A DNA stretch of 64,000 nt from Massilia eurypsychrophila (GTDB lineage: Bacteria; Pseudomonadota; Gammaproteobacteria; Burkholderiales; Burkholderiaceae_D): positions 186,001-250,000 of the forward strand of contig NZ_PDOC01000005.1 of NCBI RefSeq assembly GCF_002760655.1. The letters are read 5' to 3'. This document shows, one piece after another, positions 43,334-53,081 of this stretch. Position 1 is the first letter of the stretch. Every line of letters starts with the position of its first letter. Under the pieces are notes generated by a model that made no database searches, was not told the origin of the DNA, and worked only from the letters and a program-made list of their open reading frames with translations. The position numbers were made by a program, and so were the translations under genes.

Positions 43334-43515
43334 AGGGTTCCTTTTGGTCCAGCCGCCCTGCCCTGTGCCGGGCCAGCGCCTGCGTGTTTTGTAGTACGAC
43401 ATGGCAATTATCGTTACAAAAGCACGTGGGCCATGCGGGGAGGTTAGAAGGTTTTACCTGTCAGTTCGGGCATTGACGAGGGCAGCCGCGACTTTTCGCG
43501 CGGCACATCCGAGTC

Positions 43516-44190
43516 TCAGCGTGGCCGTGCCAGGTGGGCGGCGATGGTGGCGGCGATGCGGGGCTTGTCGGCGCGCTGGGCGATCTGGCCGGCGGTAAGC
43601 GATTCGGTGTTCTTCAGGCTGGCGTCGGCGCCTTCGTCGAGCAAAAGCTGGACGGTGGATTCGTGGCCTTCGCGCGCGGCAATCATCAGCGGGGTAAATT
43701 TGGCCGGCGCCTCGGCGTCGATGTAGGCGTGGTGATCGATCAATGTCTTGGTGATGTCGTCATCTCCGCTGGCGGCCGAGAAGTGCAGCGCGGTCCAGCC
43801 CGGGCGGTTGACGATGGCGCCTTTCGCCAACAAGGCCACCACGGCCGGCTTGTTGTGCTTGAACGCGGCCATCATCAGCGCGGTGTTGCCGTTTGGCGCC
43901 TTCTGCTCGAGGTCGAGCGTCGGCTGGGACAGCAGCACGTTGGTCACGCGCGCCGACCCTTCGCGCAGCGCAAGGATCAGTGCGGTCTCACCGCTGATCG
44001 GATCGACGGCGTTCGCTAACACGGTGCCGCCCGCCAGCATCTTCTGGACGGTGCCGGGGTCATCCATCTGCACTGCGCGGAAGAAGCTTGCAAGCTGGCC
44101 GCGGTCCGCGGCCGCAGCCGGCGCCAGGCCTACAATCGCAGCCATGGTGATATAGCACCAGCGGCGCATGGTTCGGGTAACAATCGACAT
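43516..44190 (-). CDS. Exported ankyrin-repeat protein
   Basis: The 224-residue protein has a signal peptide (WCYITMAAIVGLAPAAAA) and about five ankyrin repeats, with GETALILALREG, GNTALMMAAFKHN, GWTALHFSAASGD, FTPLMIAAREGH and a degenerate last unit. It should sit in the periplasm as a protein-binding module. It lies 4 bases after the stop-side of the tatD gene's region, transcribed in the same direction. The partner is unknown. Confidence 0.85.
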   Translation of the reverse strand: MSIVTRTMRRWCYITMAAIVGLAPAAAADRGQLASFFRAVQMDDPGTVQKMLAGGTVLANAVDPISGETALILALREGSARVTNVLLSQPTLDLEQKAPNGNTALMMAAFKHNKPAVVALLAKGAIVNRPGWTALHFSAASGDDDITKTLIDHHAYIDAEAPAKFTPLMIAAREGHESTVQLLLDEGADASLKNTESLTAGQIAQRADKPRIAATIAAHLARPR

Positions 44191-44194
44191 GAGC

Positions 44195-44977
44195 TTATCC
44201 CCGTACTACGTTGAAAAGGTTAAAGAAGTTATCCGTCGTGTGGGCTGCGACCTGGCTCAGCGGCACATCCTTGAGCGAGGCGATGTATTCGGCAACGTGG
44301 CGTACAAAACCGGGTTCGTTCATCTTGCCGCGGTGCGGCATCGGCGCCAGGTAAGGCGAATCGGTCTCGATCAGGGTGCGCTCAAGCGGCACCGCGCGCG
44401 CCACCGCCTGCAAGTCCTTGGCGCTCTTGAAGGTGACGATGCCGGAAAACGAAATGTAAAAGCCCATCGCCAGCGCCGCTTCGGCCACTTCCAGCGATTC
44501 GGTGAAGCAATGCATCACGCCGGCGACGCCGCCCTTGTCGGTGCCCGCGCCCTCTTCCTGCATGATGCGGATGGTGTCCGCGCTCGCCGCTCTTGTGTGA
44601 ATAATCAGGGGCTTGCGCGTGATTCTTGATGCTCTTATGTGGGTGCGAAACCGCTCGCGCTGCCATTCGAGGTCGCCTTCCAGCCGAAAGTAATCGAGCC
44701 CGGTCTCGCCGATGGCGATGATTTTCGGGTGGTCCGACAGTTCGACCAGCTGTTCGACAGTCGGTTCCGGCGTGTCGATGTAATCTGGATGCACGCCAAC
44801 CGAGGCGTAGATGTGCGGATATTGCTCGGCCAGCGCGAGCACTTGCGGGAAGTCGGGCAGGTCGACCGACACGCATAGCGCGTGGGTGACCTTGTTCTCT
44901 TCCATCTTGGCCAGCAGCTCCGGCATGCGAGCGGCCAGCTCGGGGAAATTGATGTGGCAGTGGGAATCGATATACAT
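44195..44977 (-). CDS. tatD: TatD-family metal-dependent hydrolase
   Basis: The 260-residue TIM-barrel hydrolase starts MYIDSHCHINF, with the metal site HxH, GETGLDYFR (Glu), IIHTR, MHCFTES and ETDSPYLAP as in TatD/YcfH DNases. The longer open frame upstream overlaps the acetyltransferase gene and is not coding. It belongs to the pilZ-holB-tmk housekeeping run, where Burkholderiales usually carry it. Confidence 0.9.
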   Translation of the reverse strand: MYIDSHCHINFPELAARMPELLAKMEENKVTHALCVSVDLPDFPQVLALAEQYPHIYASVGVHPDYIDTPEPTVEQLVELSDHPKIIAIGETGLDYFRLEGDLEWQRERFRTHIRASRITRKPLIIHTRAASADTIRIMQEEGAGTDKGGVAGVMHCFTESLEVAEAALAMGFYISFSGIVTFKSAKDLQAVARAVPLERTLIETDSPYLAPMPHRGKMNEPGFVRHVAEYIASLKDVPLSQVAAHTTDNFFNLFNVVRG

Positions 44978-44997
44978 CCAGCGATTGTAGCCGGATG

Positions 44998-45516
44998 CTA
45001 GGCGACGCGCTTGCCGAGGATGATCAGGTCGCGCTCGATGCCGTCCAGGTTGGCCACCCGCGGCAGGTTCGCCCAGGTGTCGAAGCCGTATTTGCGGAAC
45101 AGCGCCAGGCTCGCTTCGTTGTGGCCGAAGATGAAACCGAGCAAGGTGTGCACGTCGATATTCGGAGCGAAGGCGATCGCCTGCTCCAGGCAATAGCGGC
45201 CGATGCCCTTGCCGCGCCAGGCCTCGGCGATGTAGATCGACAGCTCGGCGGTGCCGGAATAGGCCGGCCGGCCGTAAAAATTGGAGTACGACATCCAGCC
45301 AATCACTGCCGGCTCGGCATCGGTGTCGTCGGCGGCATGAATGACCCACAGCGGCCGGCGGTCGGGATTATGGTCGGAAAACCATTTCTCGCGCGATTCC
45401 ACGCTGACCGGCTCGGTATCGGCGGTCACTTCGCGCGAGGCGATGGTGGAGTTGTAGATGTCGACAATGACGGGCAGGTCTGCGGGATGGGCGAGGCGAT
45501 GGGTATAGGACGGCAT
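44998..45516 (-). CDS. GNAT acetyltransferase, phosphinothricin acetyltransferase-like
   Basis: The 172-residue protein starts with YTHRLAHPADLPVIVDIYNSTI, typical of Pat-like GNATs. The acetyl-CoA loop is EAWRGKGIGRYCLEQAI (R/QxxGxG/A intact), followed by FGHNEASLALFRKYGF. It probably acetylates a small amine or amino-acid analogue. It sits between pilZ and tatD. Confidence 0.87.
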   Translation of the reverse strand: MPSYTHRLAHPADLPVIVDIYNSTIASREVTADTEPVSVESREKWFSDHNPDRRPLWVIHAADDTDAEPAVIGWMSYSNFYGRPAYSGTAELSIYIAEAWRGKGIGRYCLEQAIAFAPNIDVHTLLGFIFGHNEASLALFRKYGFDTWANLPRVANLDGIERDLIILGKRVA

Positions 45517-45532
45517 GAAGCAGCTTGGTAGA

Positions 45533-45910
45533 TTAAAGAGTGTGGGTGGCGCGCGACGAACGCAGCGCGGCGCCGAGGATTTCTTCGATGCGCAGCTTGG
45601 CGCGCTGGCCGGTTTCGTCGTCGGGGAAATGCACGCCGATGCCCTGCGCCTTGTTGTTGTTGGCCGCCGGCGGCGTGATCCATGCCACCTTGCCGGCGAT
45701 CGGATATTTGTTGAGGTCCTCCATCAGCGCCAGGATCAGGTAGATCTCGTCGCCAATCTTGTAGGGCTTGGCGGTGGGCACGAACATGCCGCCATTCTTG
45801 AGGAAGGGCATGTAGGCCGCGTAGAGTGCCGCTTTTTCCTTGATGGCAAGCGACAACACCGATGGCCGAGGAATCGTCGGGGCACTCGGGTCGGTGGGAT
45901 TGCCGGTCAT
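45533..45910 (-). CDS. PilZ-domain protein
   Basis: This 125-residue protein matches the PilZ proteins found after holB in proteobacteria (ALYAAYMPFLKNGGMFVPT, GDEIYLILALMED, KVAWITPPAANNNKAQGIGVHF). The RxxxR c-di-GMP motif of canonical PilZ domains is not visible, as in PilZ of type IV pilus systems. It should act in pilus assembly. It lies 10 bases after holB. Confidence 0.88.
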   Translation of the reverse strand: MTGNPTDPSAPTIPRPSVLSLAIKEKAALYAAYMPFLKNGGMFVPTAKPYKIGDEIYLILALMEDLNKYPIAGKVAWITPPAANNNKAQGIGVHFPDDETGQRAKLRIEEILGAALRSSRATHTL

Positions 45911-45920
45911 TCAATTCCTC

Positions 45921-46958
45921 TCAGGGGGTACAGCATGCAGTGTAATCAAGCAGCATTGCTTCTACAAATAATTTCGGCGACAGCGGATGGTCTGCGGTCG
46001 CGCGGCGCTCGTTCGTACTCTTGATTGCTTGCAACAGTTTAGCAGTGTGCACCGAGCCAGCCAGCGCCGCAAGTTCCTTCTTGTAGCGGGGGTAATACCT
46101 GATGTTGCCCGATAGTTTGAACGAAAACAGGTCGTATAGCCAGCGTTGCTGCCAAGAAACTAGCATACTCAACGGCGCTTTGCTCAACTTGTCGGCGATT
46201 TTCAGGGCGCCCTCGATGTTCGGACGGGCCAGCAACTGCAGCAGCGTTTCGAGGTCTTCGCGGTTGCCCGCTTCCGATTGCGCCAGTGCGGACAGCGGTG
46301 CCCCGCCCTGCTCGCGCAGCCAGCTGTCGGCGTCGGCCAGGCCTTGCTCCTTGAGCCAGCCGAGCGCGGCGGCGTTGTCGGGCATCGGCAGCGCAAACTT
46401 GCGGCAGCGCGACAAGATGGTCGGCAGCAGCCGGTCCAGGCTGTTCGATGACACCAGGAACACGGTGCCCGGCGGCGGCTCCTCCAGCGTCTTGAGCAAA
46501 GCGTTCGAGGCATGCAGGTTCAGCGTTTCGGCCGGGTACAGTACAACCACGCGCAGGCCCTGGCGGTGCGTCGAGATGTTCATGAAGTCGGACAGCTGCC
46601 GGATCTGTTCGATCTTGATCTCTTTCGACGGCGCCTTGGTCGCCTTGGACTTCTTGCCGGTATCGGCGTCGGTGCCCTCCTCGGCTTCAGGCGGCTCGTC
46701 TTCCAGCGCTTCCGGACGCACACGGCGGTAGTCGGGATGGTTGTGCTGGGTGAACCAGCCGCATGAGATGCAGGCGCCACAGGCGAAGCCATCGGGCTGG
46801 ACGTTTTCGCACAGCAGCGATTGCGCGAACGCTTCGATGAAGCGGGCCTTGCCGGTGCCGGCTTCGCCATGGAACAGGATCGCGTGCGGCAAGCGTTCGC
46901 GCATTTCCTGCAGCTGTCGCCAAGCTTCGGATTGCCAGGGATAGATCGAATTACTCAT
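45921..46958 (-). CDS. holB: DNA polymerase III delta' subunit
   Basis: The 345-residue clamp-loader subunit has the AAA+ fold with a degenerate P-loop GEAGTGKARF, a four-cysteine zinc module (CGACISCGW), NALLKTLEEPP and the arginine-finger region SRCRKF. A charged insertion (about 95-120, EDEPPEAEEGTDADTGKKSK) is longer than usual. It is part of the replisome clamp loader and follows tmk by 85 bases. Confidence 0.93.
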   Translation of the reverse strand: MSNSIYPWQSEAWRQLQEMRERLPHAILFHGEAGTGKARFIEAFAQSLLCENVQPDGFACGACISCGWFTQHNHPDYRRVRPEALEDEPPEAEEGTDADTGKKSKATKAPSKEIKIEQIRQLSDFMNISTHRQGLRVVVLYPAETLNLHASNALLKTLEEPPPGTVFLVSSNSLDRLLPTILSRCRKFALPMPDNAAALGWLKEQGLADADSWLREQGGAPLSALAQSEAGNREDLETLLQLLARPNIEGALKIADKLSKAPLSMLVSWQQRWLYDLFSFKLSGNIRYYPRYKKELAALAGSVHTAKLLQAIKSTNERRATADHPLSPKLFVEAMLLDYTACCTP

Positions 46959-47043
46959 TAAATTCAGGCGCTTGCGAGCTGTTGTTGAGGTGAGAGATTA
47001 CTTTAACCACGTGTATGCGTGTCTACGTCCACTTGACGGAAAC

Positions 47044-47673
47044 TTAAAGTAGTTTCTCAAGTATGCCAGTTAATGTCGCGCGGGTCTCTTCGATGCTTTT
47101 GGTGGAGTCGACCACGACGATGCGCTCAGGGAACTGAGCGGCGCGGCGTAAGTATTCTGTGCGGCAGGCGGCGAAGAAGTCGACCTTCTCCTGCTCGAAC
47201 TTGTCGAGCGTGCGGGTGGCGTCGAGACGGGCGCGGGCAACGTCGAGCGGGACGTCGAACAGCAACGTCAGCGCCGGCTGCAGGTGCGGGTGCACCCATT
47301 GCTCCAGCGCTTCCATCTTGGCACGGTTGAGCCCGCGGCCGCCGCCCTGGTAGGCAAAGCTGGCATCGGTGAAGCGGTCGGAAATGACCCAGTCGCCGCG
47401 CGCCAGCGCCGGTTCAATGACTTGCGCCATGTGTTCGCGGCGGCTGGCGAACATCAGCAGCGCCTCGGTTTCGAGGTGCATCTTTTCGTGCAGCAGCATG
47501 TCGCGCAGCTTTTCGCCGACGGCGGTGCCGCCCGGCTCGCGCGAGGACACGACCGACTTGCCGCGCGCGCGCAACAAGTCGGCAACGAAGGCGATGTGGG
47601 TCGATTTGCCGGCGCCGTCGATGCCCTCAAAGCTGATGAACTTGCCTGGTACTGCGGTGCTATCCTGGGTCAT
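47044..47673 (-). CDS. tmk: Thymidylate kinase
   Basis: The 209-residue enzyme phosphorylates dTMP to dTDP. The P-loop is [11 protein letters not shown] (about 15-25), followed by [33 protein letters not shown] and a lid region with Arg/Asp. It is in the usual place between mltG and holB. Confidence 0.96.
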   Translation of the reverse strand: MTQDSTAVPGKFISFEGIDGAGKSTHIAFVADLLRARGKSVVSSREPGGTAVGEKLRDMLLHEKMHLETEALLMFASRREHMAQVIEPALARGDWVISDRFTDASFAYQGGGRGLNRAKMEALEQWVHPHLQPALTLLFDVPLDVARARLDATRTLDKFEQEKVDFFAACRTEYLRRAAQFPERIVVVDSTKSIEETRATLTGILEKLL

Positions 47674-47687
47674 GAAGGCTGCTGCGC

Positions 47688-48674
47688 TTATCGTTGATAT
47701 TGGTTCACTGCCCGGTTATGGTCGGTCAGGTTGCCGGAAAATTTGCTGGTGCCGTCACCGCGCGAGACGAAATACAGCGCATCGGTCTTGGCCGGTCCCA
47801 TCGCCGCCTGCAGCGACTCCACGCCAGGCAAGGCGATCGGTGTCGGCGGCAAGCCGGGCCGCGTGTACGTGTTGAACGGCGTATCGGTTTCCAAGTCCTT
47901 CTTGCGGATCTTGCCTTCGTACTTGTCGCCCATGCCGTAGATGACGGTCGGGTCGGTCTGCAGCAGCATACCGAGCTTGAGGCGGTTGACGAACACGCCG
48001 GCAATCAGCGCGCGCTCGGACTTCTGCCCGGTCTCCTTTTCGACGATCGAGGCCATCACCAGCGCCTGGTACGGATTGGCGTACGGCAGGCTCGGATCGC
48101 GCTTTTCCCACGCCGTCTTCAGGTGCGCCATCATCGTCGTGTGCGCCTGCTTGTAGATATGCATGTCGCTCGAGCCCTTGGCGAACAGGTAGGTGTCGGG
48201 AAAGAACAAGCCCTCCGGCGCCTTGTACTCAGGCGAGATCTTTGCCATCAGATCCTTGTCCGACAACCCTGCCGTTTCGTGCTTGAGGCCTTTGTTGCCG
48301 GCGATGGCCTGGCGCATCTGCTTGAAGGTCCAGCCTTCGATGATGGTCAGCGACTCCTGCGCGAATTCGCCGCGCACGAGCTGGTCGATCAGGCGGCGCG
48401 GCGTCGTGCCGCTCTTGAGCTCATAGCTGCCGGCCTTGATGCGCGAACTTTTCTGCGTCACCCGCGCCAGCAGCGAGAACAATACCGGGTTGACCGGCAC
48501 GCCGGCCGCGGCGATTTGCTGCGAGGCCGCGCTGACGCCGCTGCCGGCGAGCACTGTGAACGGGATCGGCGCTTCCTGTGTCGAGATCGGCTGCTTTGCC
48601 CACCATGCAAAAGCGCCGACGGCAGCGACGGAGACGATAGTGCCGGCGATGATAGTTTTTTTTATGAAGCCCAT
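47688..48674 (-). CDS. mltG: Endolytic murein transglycosylase MltG
   Basis: About 328 residues with one N-terminal transmembrane helix ([19 protein letters not shown]), a LysM-like region and the YceG domain with the catalytic Glu in [14 protein letters not shown] and the signature [13 protein letters not shown]. It cleaves nascent peptidoglycan strands at the inner membrane. The ATG at 48674 is preferred over one 16 codons upstream because the membrane helix follows it directly. It lies 14 bases before tmk. Confidence 0.93.
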   Translation of the reverse strand: MGFIKKTIIAGTIVSVAAVGAFAWWAKQPISTQEAPIPFTVLAGSGVSAASQQIAAAGVPVNPVLFSLLARVTQKSSRIKAGSYELKSGTTPRRLIDQLVRGEFAQESLTIIEGWTFKQMRQAIAGNKGLKHETAGLSDKDLMAKISPEYKAPEGLFFPDTYLFAKGSSDMHIYKQAHTTMMAHLKTAWEKRDPSLPYANPYQALVMASIVEKETGQKSERALIAGVFVNRLKLGMLLQTDPTVIYGMGDKYEGKIRKKDLETDTPFNTYTRPGLPPTPIALPGVESLQAAMGPAKTDALYFVSRGDGTSKFSGNLTDHNRAVNQYQR

Positions 48675-48775
48675 TCTCACTCTTTTGGTTTTGCGGGGAG
48701 TCCGGCGGGAATTTCTCGACATCTCTATAATGAACCCGTAATGATAATGCTTTAAACAGAAACTATTGGGAATTT

Positions 48776-49828
48776 ATGGATAACTGGAACGACTATCTGC
48801 TGTCCCAAGGCGCGCGCGTCAGCCCGGATGATACCTTGCAACCGGCACATTTTGGTCATGCATTGAACGTAGGCGAACTTGCCGCCGGCTTCGTGGCCGT
48901 AATTGGCGACCAGGGTCTCATCTCTGTGACCGGCGCGGACGCCGCGAGTTTCCTGCATAACCAGCTGACCAACGATGTCGAACACCTCGGCGCCGACGAA
49001 GCGCGGCTGGCCGGCTATTGCACGCCAAAGGGCCGGCTGCAGGCCACTTTCATGATGTGGCGCAACGCTGAATCGATCTACCTGCAACTGCCGCGCGAAC
49101 TGCAACCGGCGCTGCAAAAACGCCTGTCGATGTTCGTGCTGCGCGCCAAGGCAAACCTGGCCGATGGCGGCGCCGGCGTGGTCATGCTGGGCCTCGGCGG
49201 CGCCGCAGCGCAAGCTGCTTTGCAACAGCATATCGGCACCTTGCCTGACCATCCTTACAGCAAGGTCGATAACCCGCTGGGCACCTTGATCCGCGTGGCC
49301 GACGTGTTCGGGATGCCACGCTACCAGTGGCTGCTGCCGTCCGGCATAGCCGCCACGATCTTGCCGGCGCTGCGAGCCACGCTCGCGCTGGGCGGCAGCC
49401 AGGCGTGGGAGCTATCGGCGATCCACGCCGGCGTGCCGCAGATTACCGTTGCGACACAGGAGCAATTCGTACCCCAGATGATCAACTTCGAGCTGCTCGG
49501 CGGCGTCAATTTCAAGAAAGGCTGCTATCCGGGCCAGGAAATCGTCGCCCGAAGCCAGTATCTGGGCAAGCTCAAGCGGCGCGCCGCGCTGGTAACGATC
49601 GACAATGCCGAGGCGAAGGCCGGCGACGAGGTGTTCGCCCTCGGCGACCCGGACCAGCCGTGCGGCATGATCGTCAATGCCGCGCCGAATGGCGCCGGCG
49701 GCGTCGATGCGCTGGTGGAATTGAAGCTGGCGGCGCTGGAAGAAGGCAACATCCGGCTCGGTTCGGCCGACGGTGCGCCGCTGGTTTTCAAGCCGATGCC
49801 CTACCCGCTCGACGCCATCGAGGTCTGA
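48776..49828 (+). CDS. ygfZ: Folate-binding protein YgfZ
   Basis: The 350-residue protein has the YgfZ/GcvT signature KKGCYPGQEIVAR (about 249-261) with its conserved Cys. It is a tetrahydrofolate-binding factor that supports iron-sulfur enzymes. Divergent from mltG, as usual in Burkholderiales. The ATG is in an AT-rich context with GGGAA upstream. Confidence 0.93.
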   Translation: MDNWNDYLLSQGARVSPDDTLQPAHFGHALNVGELAAGFVAVIGDQGLISVTGADAASFLHNQLTNDVEHLGADEARLAGYCTPKGRLQATFMMWRNAESIYLQLPRELQPALQKRLSMFVLRAKANLADGGAGVVMLGLGGAAAQAALQQHIGTLPDHPYSKVDNPLGTLIRVADVFGMPRYQWLLPSGIAATILPALRATLALGGSQAWELSAIHAGVPQITVATQEQFVPQMINFELLGGVNFKKGCYPGQEIVARSQYLGKLKRRAALVTIDNAEAKAGDEVFALGDPDQPCGMIVNAAPNGAGGVDALVELKLAALEEGNIRLGSADGAPLVFKPMPYPLDAIEV

Positions 49829-49831
49829 ACC

Positions 49832-50122
49832 ATGAATGACCTGTACATCTATTATCAGGTGACTGAAGAGCACGCCGCGGCGCTGGAACTGCGCGTGCGC
49901 GCGATGCAGGCGCGGCTCGCGGGCGAACGCGGCGTCAATGGCCAGCTCAAGCGGCGCCCGGAAGCGGCCGACGGCTTGCAGACGTGGATGGAGATTTATC
50001 CCGCCACACCAGCCGGCTTCGATACCGCGCTGGCCGCTGCGGTGCAGGACGCCGCGCTGCCTGAACTGATTGCCGGCAAACGCCACATCGAAATTTTTAC
50101 GGATTTACACCCATGTGCTTGA
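49832..50122 (+). CDS. DUF4936 protein
   Basis: This 96-residue protein (MNDLYIYYQVTEEHAAALEL, RPEAADGLQTWMEIY) matches DUF4936, a small betaproteobacterial family of unknown function that usually follows ygfZ. It starts 3 bases after the ygfZ stop and its end overlaps the NRDE gene start by 10 bases, so the three genes are coupled. Confidence 0.85.
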   Translation: MNDLYIYYQVTEEHAAALELRVRAMQARLAGERGVNGQLKRRPEAADGLQTWMEIYPATPAGFDTALAAAVQDAALPELIAGKRHIEIFTDLHPCA

Positions 50123-50853
50123 TTGTTTTTGCGTGGCAGGTTGTGCCTGGCGCGCCGCTGATCGCCGCCGCCAACCGCGACGAGTTTTATGACCGGCCCG
50201 CCAGTGCCGCCTGCAACTGGCCCGAGCACCCGCAGGTATATGCCGGCCGCGACCTCAAGGGTGGCGGCAGCTGGATGGGCATCACCGAGGACGAAGGCGC
50301 AGGCGGACCGCGCTTTGCCGCGCTGACCAATATCCGCGGGCCACAGGAACGCCGGCTCGATGCGCCCTCGCGCGGCGCGCTGGTGGCCGATTTTCTCGCC
50401 GGCGAGTTGTCGGCGCCCGACTACATCGCGCGCATTGCCGAGGGCGCCGGCGCGTATAACGGCTTCAACCTCGTGCTGGGCGACCGCAACAGCCTGTACT
50501 GGTTCTCCAACCGCGGCGACGGCGACGAGCGCAACGGCAAGGCGCTGGAGCCGGGCATCTACGGCATTTCAAACGGTTTGCTCGATTCGCCATGGCCGAA
50601 GGTCACGCGCACCAAGGCGCAGTTCGCCAGCCTGCTGTGCCAGGGCGCGCCGGAAGACGCCTACTTCGAGATGCTGGCCGACACGACCCGCGCGCCGGAT
50701 GTGCGGCTGCCCGACACCGGCATCGAGATCGACCTCGAGCGCGTGCTGTCGGCCGTGTGCATCGAGACGCCGGGCTACGGCACGCGCACGTCGACGGTGG
50801 TGAAGTTGTACGCCCACGCGCCGGCCGAGCTGCACGAGCGCGTGCTTCAGTAG
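50113..50853 (+). CDS. NRDE/TANGO2-family protein
   Basis: The 246-residue protein starts with MCLIVFAWQ, the N-terminal Cys characteristic of the family, and has the NRDE motif in AANRDEFYDRPA. TANGO2-like proteins share an Ntn-hydrolase-like fold and have been linked to heme or lipid handling. It is translationally coupled to the DUF4936 gene. Confidence 0.9.
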   Translation: MCLIVFAWQVVPGAPLIAAANRDEFYDRPASAACNWPEHPQVYAGRDLKGGGSWMGITEDEGAGGPRFAALTNIRGPQERRLDAPSRGALVADFLAGELSAPDYIARIAEGAGAYNGFNLVLGDRNSLYWFSNRGDGDERNGKALEPGIYGISNGLLDSPWPKVTRTKAQFASLLCQGAPEDAYFEMLADTTRAPDVRLPDTGIEIDLERVLSAVCIETPGYGTRTSTVVKLYAHAPAELHERVLQ

Positions 50854-50897
50854 CCCCGCAATCGGCTAGCCGGCGCCGCTCGCGCGGTGGATAAAAC

Positions 50898-51800
50898 TTA
50901 CTGCTTCATCTTGGCGCGCAGCATGTCGCGGATGTGCGGCGCTGACTTGTACGGATCGCTCGGATTGCGCTGGTGTATGATCTCGTCCATCCGCTCGGCA
51001 ACGTTGCCCAGCGCTCCAGGGTGCGAGTAGATGTAGAACTGGCCGGCGCCGATCGCCTCGAACGTGATTTGCGCCACGTCCGCCGCCGATACCTTGCCCG
51101 ATTCCACCGCCTTCTGCGTCATCGCCTGCGCCGCCATCTGGCTGGCGGTCGGCCCGGCCGTCATCTTGACGTCGCGCGGCCGGTTGCGATGCGACTGGCT
51201 GATGCCGGTCGGCACAAAGTACGGGCACAGCACCGAGGCGCCGATCGGCGCCTCCACCAGTTGCAGGTCGTGGTACAGCGACTCCGACAGCGACACCACC
51301 GCGTGCTTGGAGACGTTGTAGACGCCCATTGTCGGCGCATTGAGCAGGCCGGCCATCGACGCCGTGTTGACGATGTGCCCCTCGAAGGACGGATCGCGCG
51401 CGGCGCAGTCGAGCATCAGCCGCGTGAAGATGCGCACGCCATGAATCACGCCCCAGACGTTGACGCCCAGCACCCACTCCCAGTCCGCCTCCGAGTTTTC
51501 CCAGATTAAGCCGCCCGAACCGACGCCGGCGTTATTGAACACCAGATGCACGGCGCCGAAGCGTTCCATCGTCGCGTCCGCCAGCGCCTGCACCTGCTCG
51601 CCTTTGCGCACGTCGCACAACATCGCCAGCACCTGGACGCCGCGCGCCTCCAGTTCGCTGCGGGCCTGGTCGAGCGCGTCCTGCTGCACGTCGGCCAGGA
51701 CCACTTTCATGCCGCGCTCGGCTGCCTGGTTGGCGAATTCACGGCCCAGTCCGCTCGCGCCGCCGGTGATGACGGCGACCTTGTCGTTAAAGTTTTTCAT
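50898..51800 (-). CDS. Short-chain dehydrogenase/reductase
   Basis: The 300-residue Rossmann enzyme has the NAD(P) site TGGASGLGRE (about 12-21), NNAG, and the catalytic S...YxxxK in NTASMAGLLNAPTMGVYNVSKHA. The ATG at 51800 has AAGGG upstream. It follows a second SDR by 11 bases. Both sit with acyl-CoA enzymes, so a hydroxyacyl or alcohol oxidation is likely, but the substrate is unknown. Confidence 0.9.
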   Translation of the reverse strand: MKNFNDKVAVITGGASGLGREFANQAAERGMKVVLADVQQDALDQARSELEARGVQVLAMLCDVRKGEQVQALADATMERFGAVHLVFNNAGVGSGGLIWENSEADWEWVLGVNVWGVIHGVRIFTRLMLDCAARDPSFEGHIVNTASMAGLLNAPTMGVYNVSKHAVVSLSESLYHDLQLVEAPIGASVLCPYFVPTGISQSHRNRPRDVKMTAGPTASQMAAQAMTQKAVESGKVSAADVAQITFEAIGAGQFYIYSHPGALGNVAERMDEIIHQRNPSDPYKSAPHIRDMLRAKMKQ

Positions 51801-51811
51801 CGTTGCCCTTG

Positions 51812-52594
51812 TCAGACCGCGGAAACGCCGCCGTCGATCGCCAGCGTCTGGCCGGTGATGTGTTTGCCGGCATCGGAAGCGAACAGCACGGTCGCGCCCT
51901 TCAGGTCCTCGCCGTCGCCAAGGCGGTTCAGCGGCGCCTCTTTGGCCATGTTGTCGGCGCCGACCGCAGCGAGCAGGCCGTGCGTCATCTTCGATGGGAA
52001 AAAGCCCGGTGCGATCGAGTTGACGGTGATGCCGTAGGCGCCCCACTCGCCCGCCAGGGTGCGGGTGAAGTTGATCACCGCGCCTTTCGACGTGTTGTAG
52101 GCCAGCGTTTTCATCGGGCCCGGCGGGTTGCCCGCCAGGCCAGCGATTGACGAAATATTGATGATGCGACCGTACTTACGTGGAATCATCGACGCCTTGC
52201 CGACCGCCTGCGCCACCAGGAAAATGCTGCGGATGTTCAGGTTCATCACCTTGTCCCACGCCTCGACCGGATAGTCTTCGGCCGGCGCGCCCCAGCTGGC
52301 GCCGGCGTTGTTGATCAGGATGTCGATCTGGCCGAGTCGCTTCATCGCTTCGTCCACCAGCGGCTGCACCTGGTCGTCTTTCGACAGGTCCGCGGCGATG
52401 GCGGACGCGTCGACGCCGCGCGCCTTCAGGTGGGCGACGGCCTCATCGAGCTCGGACTGCTTGCGTGCCGACAGCACGATGCGCGCGCCCTGTTCGCCGA
52501 GCGCCTCCGCCATCTGCAAGCCGAGCCCGCGCGAGCCGCCGGTAACCAGTGCCGTCTTGCCGGCAAGTGAAAACAATTCCTGGGAAGTACGCAT
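51812..52594 (-). CDS. Short-chain dehydrogenase/reductase (FabG-like)
   Basis: The 260-residue enzyme has the cofactor motif TGGSRGLGLQ (about 18-27), NNAGASWG, the catalytic Ser in NISSIAG and YNTSKGA, and ends ITGQTLAIDGGVSAV as in FabG-type 3-ketoacyl reductases/gluconate dehydrogenases. It is upstream of and coupled to the second SDR gene. It is separated from the Dabb gene by repeat copies at 52634-52752. Confidence 0.9.
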   Translation of the reverse strand: MRTSQELFSLAGKTALVTGGSRGLGLQMAEALGEQGARIVLSARKQSELDEAVAHLKARGVDASAIAADLSKDDQVQPLVDEAMKRLGQIDILINNAGASWGAPAEDYPVEAWDKVMNLNIRSIFLVAQAVGKASMIPRKYGRIINISSIAGLAGNPPGPMKTLAYNTSKGAVINFTRTLAGEWGAYGITVNSIAPGFFPSKMTHGLLAAVGADNMAKEAPLNRLGDGEDLKGATVLFASDAGKHITGQTLAIDGGVSAV

Positions 52595-52633
52595 TTTCTG
52601 TTGTCTCCTAATTAATTGGTGTTAGTCACCCCT

Positions 52634-52752
52634 GGGGTCAGTGCCGGCAAACGCACACGAGCTCAGCCGGCTACCGTTGAGGCCGTGTACGATTGCCGGC
52701 ACTGACCCCGGTGGGGTTGTTGAGGCCGTGTACGATTGCCGGCACTGACCCC
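52634..52752. repeat. Cluster of three GGGGTCAGTGCCGGCA repeats (one +, two -)
   Basis: One forward copy (52634-52649) faces two reverse copies, TGCCGGCACTGACCCC at 52694-52709 and 52737-52752. The conserved core extends into AAACG.ACACG on the inner side, and the two reverse copies share a directly repeated 43-bp unit (GAGGCCGTGTACGATTGCCG). Facing copies can form a long hairpin. The same core recurs at 60.7-61.1 kb. The pattern is REP/BIME-like. Confidence 0.8.
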
Positions 52753-52766
52753 GATGGTTACGATGG

Positions 52767-53069
52767 TTAGATGTGGTAATCCATGCACTGGCGCGACTCG
52801 CGCACAGCGCCGATGAACGGTTTGAGCGCCTGGTGGGTCGGATGGTCGGCATAGGCGTCGAGCGCGCCCTTGCTGTCGAACGCCGAATACAGAACGATGT
52901 CGTAGGTCGCTTCAAGGCCAGGCTGGGCCAGCGCGACCTCGAACTTCAGCGTGCCCGGCACCAGCGCGGCGCACGCTTCGAGCTTTTCTTTCATCTTCGC
53001 GGCGTTGGTGGCGCGGTCGGCGCCCTCGGCGAAATCCTTCAGTTTCCACATGACGATGTGCTTGATCAT
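52767..53069 (-). CDS. Dabb (stress-responsive alpha-beta barrel) protein
   Basis: The 100-residue protein starts MIKHIVMWKLKDFAEG with the Dabb signature (H-I-V-x-W-K-L) and TYDIVLYSAFDSKGALDAYADHP HQ region. It forms a small dimeric ferredoxin-like barrel; some members are enzymes on polyketide-like substrates, most are uncharacterised. It lies 12 bases after the acyl-CoA dehydrogenase gene. Confidence 0.9.
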   Translation of the reverse strand: MIKHIVMWKLKDFAEGADRATNAAKMKEKLEACAALVPGTLKFEVALAQPGLEATYDIVLYSAFDSKGALDAYADHPTHQALKPFIGAVRESRQCMDYHI

Positions 53070-53081
53070 TGCTGTTCCTGG